From: Budorcas taxicolor
Lineage: Eukaryota; Chordata; Mammalia; Artiodactyla; Bovidae
Length of the DNA stretch: 64,000 bases
Assembly: GCF_023091745.1 (NCBI RefSeq)
Contig: NC_068934.1
Location: forward strand, 18,492,434 to 18,556,433
Direction: 5' to 3'
Shown here: positions 54,742 through 64,000 of the stretch, in pieces
Layout of the letters: every line of letters begins with the position of its first letter
How positions within the stretch are numbered: the stretch's first letter is position 1
Translations under genes and position numbers: made by a program
Notes under the pieces: generated by a model
Database searches by the model: none
What the model saw: the letters and a program-made list of their open reading frames with translations, nothing else
What the model was told of the DNA's origin: nothing

Positions 54742-56036
54742 TAAGACTACCACACAGTTGCACTCATCTCACACTCTAGTAAAGTAATGCTCAAAATTCT
54801 CCAAGCCAGGCTTCAGCAGTACGTGAACCGTGAACTTCCAGATGTTCAAGCTGGTTTTAGAAAAGGCAGAGGAACCAGAGATCAAATTGCCAAGATCCGC
54901 TGGATCACTGAAAAAGCAAGAGAGTTCCAGAAAAACATCTATTTCTGCTTTATTGACTATGCCAAAACCTTTGACTGTGTGGATCACAAGAAACTATGGA
55001 AAATTCTTCAAGAGATGGGAATACCAGACCACCTGACCGGCCTCTTGAGAAACGTATATGCAGGTCAGGAAGCAACAGTTAGAAGTGGACATGGAACAGC
55101 AGACTGGTTCCAAATAGGAAAAGGAGTGTGTCAAGGCTGTATATTGTCACCCTGCTTATTTAACTTACATGCAGAGTACATCATGAGAAACGTTGGGCTG
55201 GAAGAAGCACAAGCTGGAATCAAGATTGCCAGGAGAAGTATCAATCACCTCAGATACGCAGATGACACCACCCTTATGGCAGAAAGTGAAGAACTAAAAA
55301 GCCTCTTGATGAAAGTGAAAGAAGAGAGTGAAAAAGTTGGCTTAAAGCTCAACATTCAGAAAATGAAGATCAGGGCATCTGGTCCCATCACTTCATGGCA
55401 AATTGATGGGGAAATAGTGGAAACAGTGAGAGTCTTTATTTTGGGGGGCTCCAAAATCACTGCAGATGGTGATTGCAGCCATGAAATTAAAAGGTGCTTA
55501 TTCCTCAGAAGGAAAGTTATGACCAACCTAGACAGTATACTAAAAAGCAAAGACATTACTCTGTCAGCAAAGGTCCATCTAGTCAAGGCTATGGTTTTTC
55601 CAGTGGTCATGTATGGATGTGAGAGTTGGAATATAAAGAAAGCTGAGCACCGAAGAATTGATGTTTTTGAACTGTGATGTTGGAGAAGACTCTTGACAGT
55701 CTCTTGTACTATAAGGAGATCCAACCAGTCCATCCTAAAATCAGCCTGGGTGTTCATTGGAATGACTGATGTTGAAGCTGAAACTCCAATATTTTGGCCA
55801 CCTGATGGGAAGAGCTGACTCATTTGAAAAGACCCTGATGTCGGAAATGACTGAAGGCAGGAGGAGAAGGGGATGACAAAGGATGAGATGATTAGATATC
55901 ATGTCCATCACCAACTCAATGGACATGGGTGTGAGTAAACACTGGGAGTTGGTGATTAACAGGGAGGTGTGGTGTGCTGCAGTTCATGGGTGCAAAGAGT
56001 CAGACATGACTGAGCGACTGAACTGAACTGAGCTGA
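54742..56036 (+). mobile_element. BovB LINE, 5'-truncated, sense
   Basis: It begins in the RT region ('accacacagttgcactcatc') and runs to the 3' end 'gcgactgaactgaactgagc'. It is the only BovB in the INTS4 part of the window in the same orientation as the gene. Confidence 0.94.
54787..55677 (+). pseudogene. BovB reverse-transcriptase fragment (296 codons)
   Basis: An open stretch through the whole RT core: VQAGFRKGRGTRDQIAKIRW, CFIDYAKTFDCVDHKKLW, GKGVCQGCILSPCLFNLHAE and LRYADDTTLMAESEEL with an intact YADD, then VMYGCESWNIKKAEHRRIDV. It stops at a TGA where other copies here read FELWCWRR, and it lacks the endonuclease. It is a truncated retrotransposon relic in INTS4 intron 3, not a host gene. 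Confidence 0.93.
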
Positions 56037-56200
56037 AGAGCCATTATACCTAAGGTAGTTTACATATGACATAAGATAGACAATATCGTCCTTATTTTAT
56101 AGGTGGGGTTGCTGAAGCTCAGAGAAGTTAACTGACTTGCTCAATGTTACAAGTCTGTAACAAAATTGATTTTTTATTGACTGTGCCTACCAACCCAGCA

Positions 56201-56420
56201 GGGACTTCCTGGTGACTCAGTGGTAAAGGACCTGCCTTTACCAGCAGAGATGCAGGAGGCACAGATTTGATCTCTGGGTTGGGAAGATCCCCTGGAGAAG
56301 GGAATGGCTGCCCACTTCAGTACTTTTGCCTGGAGAATCCCATGCATGGAAGAGTCTGGTGGACTACAGTTCATGGGGTTGCAAAGAGTCAGACATGACT
56401 GAGCAACTAAGTAGACACAC
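56201..56420 (+). mobile_element. Bov-tA SINE
   Basis: Head 'agggacttcctggtgactca' and a BovA part ending 'cagacatgactgagcaacta'. A tail of CACACC repeats follows. Confidence 0.88.
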
Positions 56421-57248
56421 CCACACCCACACCCTCACACACCCTCCTGGTCATGGAGTCCTCCACCATTTAGTTCCTATAAAAGCAGAAACTAAAGCAG
56501 TCTTTAGTTCACAAGTCTCATATGTTGTTGCCTTTTCTATTTGTTCCTTGTTGATGTATACTAAACGTCTCAGTGTTTAGGTGAAAAGGAAAACTGTTTC
56601 ACCACAAGAATTTTTTTATTATGTTTGTCTTGTTTTATTTATGTACAAGATTTTCTAATAGAGTTAGTTCTCATTGCTTTGATACTTATTCTGAAATTAA
56701 AAATCTTTTGCTGCTGTTACTGAAAATATTTTAGTTTTGTTTGAATTGGTCATAGTTTCAAAAAATAGTTTTATTTCAGTTTAGGGTATCCATATTTAAA
56801 CAAATATGATTATTTAGGACAACAGTTTATTCTATAAACTTAAGAGGTTATGAGAATAATAAAGGGCCAGGGAACTTAAGAGATAATCTAAATTCACTTA
56901 TTGTACAACTAATGATACAAATATAAGTGGCCCATTGGTTGAAATTGAAAATATTTTTTGTAGAAACAACTTTATATTTAAATTTTAGTTGTATTGAATT
57001 TTGACCCAAGACTTATAATTCATAGAAAACAATCAAAATACCTTTAAGACTTTTTTTGACATTTATTGAAAGGCCAATGTAATGATATTAAGGGAAAAAT
57101 TTAAAAATATTTCTACTGCTACCATACAACTATTTGTTGTACATATTACCTTTTACTTACTTAAGTTGTATATGGTTATACTTACAGTGAGTGTATTATA
57201 TTTTAGTATATTTACTTAACATTATAATTTTCCCATCTTTATACTAAT

Positions 57249-58066
57249 CAGTTCAGTTCAGTTCAGTCTCTCAGTCGTGTCCGACTCTTTGCGACCCCGT
57301 GAATCACAGTATGCCAGACCTCCCTGTCCATCACCAACTCCCGGAGTTCACGCAAACTCATGTCCATTGAGTCGGTGATGCCATCCAGCCATCTCATCCT
57401 CTGTCGTCCCCTTCTCCTGCCCCCAATCCCTCCCAGCATCAGGGTCTTTTCCAGTGAGTCAACTCTTCGCATGAGGTGGCCAAAGTATTGCAATTTCAGC
57501 TTTAACATCAGTCCTTCCAATGAACACCGGGGACTGATCTCCTTTAGAATGGACTGGTTGGATCTCCTTGCAGTCCAAGAGATTCTCAAGAGTCTCCTCC
57601 AACACCATAGTTCAAAAGCATCAATTCTTTGGCACTCAGCTTTCTTCATAGTCCAACTCTCACATCCATGCATGACCACTGGAAAAACCATAGCCTTGAC
57701 TAGATGGACCTTGTTGGCAAAGTAATGTTTCTGCTTTTCAATATGCTATCTAGGGTGGTCATAACTTTCCTTCCAAGGAGTAAGCGTCTTTTAATTTCAT
57801 GGCTGCAATCACCATCTGCAGTGATTTTGGAGCCCCCCCAAAATAAAGTCTGACACTGTTTCCACTGTTTCCCCATCTATTTCCCATGAAGTGATGGGAC
57901 CAGATGCCCTGATCTTAGTTTTCTGAATGTTTAGCTTTAAGCCAACTTTTTCACTCTCTTCTTTCACTTTCATCAAGAGACTTTTTAGTTCCTCTTCACT
58001 TTCTGCCATAAGGGTGGTGGCATCTGCATAAGTGAGGTTATTGATATTTCTCCCAGCAATCTTGAT
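57249..58066 (-). mobile_element. BovB LINE 3' part, antisense
   Basis: 'cagttcagttcagtctctca' to 'ttgatatttctcccagcaat'. Reverse frames give the BovB C-terminus (57263-57691) and the KVKEESEKVGLKLNIQKTKI region (57809-58084). 5'-truncated. Confidence 0.93.
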
Positions 58067-59699
58067 TTTATACATTACTTTCATAAAAATTAGGGTGTTG
58101 ATAATATATTAAATATTTCTTTGCTCTTATAGATAGTGGCAAAAAAATATTTCTTTTTAAAGCACCAAAGCAATTACATCGCCTCAATATCCTTTTTTTC
58201 CCTGGAAAGATCTTATTTGAGCTATACTTGGAAGAATTTCTTACTTATTGATTGGAGATTTCATAGAGTCTTAGACTGTTTGAGATATGAATGGCCTTAT
58301 AGTGATCATTTTGTCTAATTGCTTCATTCAGCAGATGACAAGACTGTTAAGTTCCAGAGAGATGAAATGAGTTGAAGTGAGTTGGTCTAGTTAAAAGTCG
58401 TAGCAGAACTGAGAACTTAGTGTGTTGCTCTTTCTTATGGACTACAGTTTAACTAAAAACACTTTACCTCTGATACAGAAACATTACAAGAGAGACTTAA
58501 TTTTAAATCAGAACTCATTCTAGCCAAATTATGCAGTATTCATGGAAATAGCTGTTTTACTTTTTTAAAGTATTCTAATGTTTCTTATTTAATTGTCTGT
58601 AAGAGATCTGGTCTAGGACTCTTCTTGGTTTCCTGTTCCTGGCCCACCTAGATTCGTAGAAGATAGAATTGGAAGGGATCGTAAGTTTCATCTAGTTCAA
58701 GCCCTTTATTTCAAGGCTGAGGAAGATGAACTCCGGGGAATTAAAGTGACTGCTGAAGTCACTTTGTATTTGCTGCTTTAAATTAAGAGTTTCCCGATTA
58801 TCAGTCTTAATATAAAATCCAAGACTGTGGTCTGCACCTTGGACCAGACGTCTTTAAGTTCATCAAATGCATGGATTTTATAACTCTTTGGCAAGCATTG
58901 CTTCTCTAGTACCTGCTACACCACTAATGATAACGTCAAGCTTGTTTTAGAGGAGGTATAATTAACATAGTGTGGGAGCAGAGGAGAGAATGGGATCAGT
59001 GCTGACTGGTGAGCTCTAGAAAGGCTTAGTGAAAAGATAGCTTTGGAAAGTCCAAATCCTCCAAATTTGGGGAAGAGTGTTACCAAGAAAGAATATGATG
59101 ATAGAAGATAGAAGACTGGCAAAGTATAAGAGATGTTTGAAGAACTAAGTTGTTTGAGAGCTCGATAGGAAGGAAGTAAGGGGCTTTTGGAAGAAAAACA
59201 TTGGTAAAATATTCTGAAGCCAAAGCGTAGTAGTCTTGAGTGCTGAGGATTTTAAATGTTATTTTGTAGGCAGTGGGTACCTAGTTCTCCTTGAACAAGG
59301 CATGAAGTGATCAAGTCTAGTTTTATAAGGATAATTTAGTGGTCGTGTGGAATTTGCTTTGATGAACTGGGTGGTTTAGAGAAGAAATGTGGAGGATTCA
59401 TTTATTCTTGTGGCGATGTCCATCTAACCTGAACTTACAGTGTAGGCCTGGAACTCAGCGGAGAGACTGGGATTTAAGATTTAGATTAGATTTGTGATTT
59501 ATTAGAGGCAAGAGTTAAGTTCAGAAAGGTCTAGCCATCTTTTTATGGTTGTCATGCAAAATCATCTTTTTTAAGAAATAAATTTTAGAGCAGTATGGTG
59601 GTGGTGATTTCTTCACCTCTCTTCTATTTGCTCTTATTACCTTCTTTTCTCTTGGTGACCTCTTTCATATTGGAGACTTGCCTTTCCTTTTTTAATCTA

Positions 59700-59960
59700 T
59701 TCAACTTAAAAAAATTCTTATATTCTTATTGAAATATAGTTGATTTACAGTGTTGTGCTTGTTTTGTTTTTTCATGTTACTTATTTGACTGGGCTGGATC
59801 TTGGTCGCTGCCCGCAGAATCTTCAGTCTTTGTTGAGGCATATGACATCTTTTAGTTGCAGCATGTGGGATTTAGTTCCCTGACGAGTGGTTGAACCAGG
59901 CCCCCTGCTTTGGAAGCATAGAGGACCACCAGGGAAGTCCCCTACAATGTTGTGTTTATG
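59700..59960 (-). mobile_element. L1 end with CHR SINE inserted, antisense
   Basis: A short reversed L1 end ('gaaatatagttgatttacag') is interrupted by a reversed CHR SINE (about 59775-59940). 'tacagtgttgtgctt' before it and 'tacaatgttgtgttt' after it look like a diverged target-site duplication. Confidence 0.7.
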
Positions 59961-60261
59961 GAGACTTTTCTTAATGATCGTTGGCTTTGCATTGAAGTTT
60001 AGGATGAAGCACTAAAAAGCTGATTGAGAGTTCTTTGTGAATGAATGGGGCTTGTCAGCTGGTAGGCTCCACTCTAACATGATCCTCTGTCTATGGAGGA
60101 CTTAGATAGTAGTGACTTCTGCTGTTTTTTGTGGGCCTGTCAACTTTTGACTTCCCTGCTGGGAAGACAGATGCCTGACTGCCATGTATTTTTTAGCCAA
60201 AGCAGCCGAAGAGTGCTAGGGAGGGATCTTCATTTTCAGTATGTTGATTATCTCTCAATCT

Positions 60262-63200
60262 TTTTATTATCAGTTCAGTTCAGTCCCTCAGTCATGTCCA
60301 ACACTTTGCGATCCCATGGACTACAGGACGTCAGGCCTACCTGTCCATCACCAACTCCCAGAGCTCACTCAAACTCATGTCCATTAAGTCAGTGATGCCA
60401 TCCAACCATTTCATCCTCTGTTGTCCTCTTCTCCTCCTGCCACCAATCCCTCCCAGCATCAGGGTCTTTTCAGATGAGTCAGTTCTTCACATCAGGTGGC
60501 CAAAGTATTGTAGTTTCAGCATCAGTCCTTCCAATGACAATTCAGGAATGATTTCCTTTAGGACGGACTGGTTGGATCTCCTTGCAGTACAGGGGACTCT
60601 CAAGAGTCTTTGCCAATACCACAATTCAAAAGCATTAATTCTTCTGCACTCAGCTTTCTTTATAAACTCTCACGTCCATAACTGACTACTGGAAAAACCA
60701 TAGCTTTGACTAGACAGACCTTTGTTGGCAAAGTAATGTCTCTGCTTTTCAGTATGCTGTCTAGGTTGGTCATACCTTTTCTTCCAAGGACAAGTGTCTT
60801 TTAATTTCATGGCTGCAGTCACCACCTGAAGTGATTTTGGAGCCTCAAAAAATAAAGACTCTCACTGTTTCCATTATTTCCCCATCTATTTGGCATGAAG
60901 TAATGGGACCAGATGCCATGGTCTTAGTTCTCTGAATGTTAACTTTTAAGCCAGCTTTTTCACTCTCCTCTTTCACTTTCATCAAGAGGCTCTTTAGTTC
61001 TTCTTCACGTTCTGCCATAGGGTGGTATCATCTGCATATCTGAGATAACATTATTGATATTTCTCCCAGCAATCTTGATTGCAGCTTGTGCTTCACCCAG
61101 CCTAGCGTTTCTCATGATGTACTCTGCATAGAAGTTAAATAAGCAGGGTGACAATATACAGCCTTGACATACTCCTTTCCCGATTTGGAACCAGTCTGTT
61201 GTTCCACGTCCAGTTCTCACTGTTGCTTCTTGACCTGCATATAGATTTCTCAGGAGGCGGATCAGGTGGTCTGGTATTCCCATCTCTTCAGAATTTTCCA
61301 CAGTTCATTGTGATCCACACAGGTCAAAGGCTTTGGCATAGTCAGTAAAGCAGAAGTAGATGTTTTTGTGGAACTCTCTTGCTTTTTCAACGATCCAGCA
61401 GATGTTGGCAATTTGATCTCTGGTTCCTCTGCCTTTTCTAAATCCAGCTTGAACATCCGAAGTTCATGGTTCATGTACTGTTGAAGCCTGGCTTGGAGAA
61501 TTTTGAGTATTACTTTGATAGTGTATGAGATGAGTGCAATTGTGTGATAGTTTGAGCATTCTTTGCCATTGCGTTTCTTAGGGATTGGAATGAAAACTGA
61601 CCTTTTCCAGTCCTGTGGCCACTGTTGAGTTTTCCTAATATGCTGGCATATTGAGTGCAGCACTTTCACAGCATCATCTTTCAGGATTTGAAATAGCTCA
61701 ACTGGAATGCCATCACCTCCACTAGCTTTGTTCGTAGGGATGCTTCCTAAGGCCCATTTGACTTCACATTCCAGGATGTCTGCTCTAGGTGACTGATCAC
61801 ACCATCGTGATTATCTGGGTTGTGAAGATCTTTTTTGTACAGTTCTTCTGTGTATTCTTGCCACCTCTTCTTAATATCTTCTGCTTCTCTTAGGTCCGTA
61901 CCATTTCTGTCCTTTATTGTGCCCATCTTTGCATGAAATGTTCCCTTGGTATCTCTAATTTTCTTGAAGACATCTCTAGTCTTTCCCATTCTATTGTTTT
62001 CCTCTATTTCTTTGCACTGATCACTGAGAAAGGCTTTCTTATCTCTCCTTGCTATTCTTTGCAACTGTGCATTCAAATGGGTGTATCTTTCCTTTTCCCC
62101 TTTGCCTTTCACTTCTCTTCTTTTCATAGTTATTTGTAAGATCTCCTCAGACAACCATTTTGCATTTCTTTTTCTTGGGGATGGTCTTGATCCCTGTCTC
62201 CTGTACAATGTCACAAACCTCCATCCATAGTTCTTCAGGCACTGTGTCTATCAGATCTAATCCCTTGGATTTATTTTTCACTTCCACTGTATAATCGTAA
62301 GGAATTAGATTTAGGTCACACCTGAATGGTCTTGTGGCTTTCCTTACTTTCTTCAATTTAAGTCTGAATTTGGCAATAAGGAGCTCATGATCTGAGCCAC
62401 AGTCAGCTCCTGGTCTTGTTTTTGCTGACTGTATAGAGCTTCTCCATCTTTGACTGCAAAGAATATAATCAGTCTGATTTTGGTGTTGACCATCTGGTGA
62501 TGTCCATGTGTAGAGTCTTCTCTTGTGTTGTTGGAGGAGGGTGTTTATTGTGACCAGTGTGTTCTCTTGGCAAAATTCTGTTAGCCTTTGCCCTGCATCT
62601 TTGTGTATCCAAGGCCAAATTTGCCTGTTACTCTGGGTGTTTCTTGACTTCCTACTTTTGCATTCCAGTCCCCTGTGATGAAAAGGACATCTTTTTTGGG
62701 TGTTAATTTAAGAAGGCCTTTTAGGTCTCCATAGAAGTCTTCAACTTCAGCTTCTTCAGCATTACTGGTAGGGGCATAGACTTGGATTACTGTGATATTG
62801 AATGATTTGCCTTGGAAATGAACAGAGATCATTCTGTCGTTTTTGAGATTGCATCCAAGTACTGCATTTTAGACTGTTTTGTTGACTGTGATGGCTACTC
62901 CATTTCTTCTAAGGGATTCTTGTCCCCAGTAGTAGATAAAATGGTCTTCTGAGTTAAATTCACCCATTCCAGTCCATTTTAGTTCGCTGACTCCTAAAAT
63001 CCCTATGTTCATTCTTGCCTCTCCTGTTTGACCACTTCTAATTTGCCTTGATTCATGGACCTAACGTTCCAGGTTCCTATGCAGTATTGCTGTTTATAGC
63101 ATCGGACTTTACTTCCATCACCAGTCACATCCACAACTGGTTGTTGTTTTTGCTTTGGCTCCGTCTCTCCATTCTTTCTGGAGTTATTTCTCCACTAATC

Positions 63201-63437
63201 TCTGGTAGCATATTGGGCACCTACCGACCTGGGGAGTTCATCTTTCAGTGTCTAATCTTTTTGCCTTTTCATACTGTTTATGGGGTTCTAGAGGCAAGAA
63301 TAGTGAAGTCCCTTCTCCAGTGGGCCACGTTTTGTCAGTACTCTCCACCATGACCCGTCCATCTCGGGTAGTCCTACATGGCATGGCTCATAGTTTCATT
63401 CAGTTAGACAAGGCTGTTGTCCATGTGGTCAGATTTG
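60262..63437 (-). mobile_element. Large BovB LINE, antisense
   Basis: About 3.2 kb, covering endonuclease, RT and 3' UTR, but ending before the GC-rich tandem array seen in the copy at 44.1-47.7 kb. Reverse frames show the AP endonuclease (QVYAPTSNAEEAEVEDFYGD and ITGDWNAKVGSQETP at 62581-62832), the linker (61747-62214) and RT (61262-61669 and 61005-61301). The RT frame shifts right at the YADD region, so the copy is inactive. Confidence 0.94.
62581..62832 (-). pseudogene. BovB AP-endonuclease fragment
   Basis: 83 codons starting MISVHFQGKSFNITVIQVYA. The GDWNAKVG motif is a metal- and DNA-binding signature of the exonuclease-endonuclease-phosphatase fold that nicks target DNA for RTE-type LINEs. 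The frame is interrupted on both sides. Confidence 0.88.
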
Positions 63438-64000
63438 TTATATTTATATTTATTGTATATTATCTTTATTATATTTCCTTCCTTTCCTCACCTAGCATCT
63501 GCCAGATCAGATCCTTTCTGTCCTAATTTTTAGGGGAAAACTCTACTTGAGTGGTCGATTAGCCAGTTGTATAACATAGGGAAGGAGGTGGGGGCCCAGC
63601 TGCTTTTTATAGGGACTTTAAACAAATCCATGCCTCACTCCATTTTGGGGTGTTTTATGGTTTTTTTTTCTTTTCTTTTAAATCTGTGATTCCTGAATCT
63701 TGCTTGGCATATGGCTGGAATTTATTTGCTCTGTTGTGATGCTCTCCTCAGTAGCCATTTAGATTAGATTTCTCAGTTTGCCATAGACTTTTTCATTTGC
63801 TTGCCATCTCTGAAAAATTTGTTGACTTTTCTCATCTGCTTACTATTCTGTTTTCTTAGTCCTTGTACGTTTATACTTTTAAAGTTTCTTTATATGTTAA
63901 TGAGGTTTTAAGAAAGAATAAGTGATAAACAGAGGTGTTCGATCTAGTGTGTCTTACTGGAAGTGTTTTTAAGAGGTGGTTTTTCCCAGTGTTTTATAAA

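Larger units (their letters stand above)
54121..64000 (+). other. INTS4: INTS4 intron 3, incomplete
   Basis: The intron opens gtaagttgaa and continues past the window. Its repeats are listed separately. 56421-57248 and 58067-59700 are A/T-rich, with MIR-like pieces at about 56080-56170, 58260-58420 and 58660-58770 but no gene. 59100-59520 resembles an old dispersed repeat. 63440-64000 shows nothing recognisable. Confidence 0.85.

Noticed and set aside
54121..64000. A fourth INTS4 exon
   Set aside because: No frame continuing the INTS4 protein with splice sites was found. The residues after ILQNE are expected beyond 64000.

Overview
The window is a piece of ruminant (probably bovid) nuclear genome. 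The evidence is its dense load of Pecora-specific retroposons: BovB (RTE-type) LINEs, Bov-A2 and Bov-tA SINEs, and cetartiodactyl tRNA-Glu (CHR) SINEs. Older shared mammalian repeats (MIR, L2, L1, MER5A, MLT1) are also present. Genes have GT-AG introns and CpG-island promoters. Nothing bacterial, plasmid-like or phage-like is present.

Two protein-coding genes can be supported, both on the + strand. KCTD14 has two coding exons (16990-17058 and 22173-22835), predicting a 243-residue BTB/T1-domain protein. It starts in a CpG island and ends with an ATTAAA signal at 22885. The first three coding exons of INTS4 (Integrator subunit 4) lie at 37466-37519, 41816-42010 and 54003-54120. They give the first 122 residues plus one base of the next codon, and the gene runs off the right edge. 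KCTD14 and INTS4 are also neighbours in the same orientation in human 11q14.1; from general knowledge this corresponds to cattle chromosome 29.

Layout: 1-16.7 kb is intergenic sequence upstream of KCTD14, almost all repeats plus an unassigned CpG island at about 2.82-3.56 kb. 16.8-22.9 kb is KCTD14. 22.9-37.0 kb is intergenic, with an interrupted L1, a BovB copy broken by two SINEs, a MaLR LTR and a probable solo ERV LTR. 37.1-64 kb is the 5' part of INTS4, whose introns hold seven BovB copies, one nearly full length (44.14-47.73 kb) with a 40-bp tandem repeat at its 5' end.

I found no evidence of a new biological system. The points most worth a second look are the orphan CpG island, the near-complete BovB with its 5' tandem array, the inverted BovB pair in INTS4 intron 3, SINEs placed very close to coding splice sites, nested insertions with readable target-site duplications, and a roughly 75-bp local duplication around a SINE. 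Repeat family names come from recognised consensus features; repeat boundaries are good to about 5-20 bases unless a target-site duplication is given.
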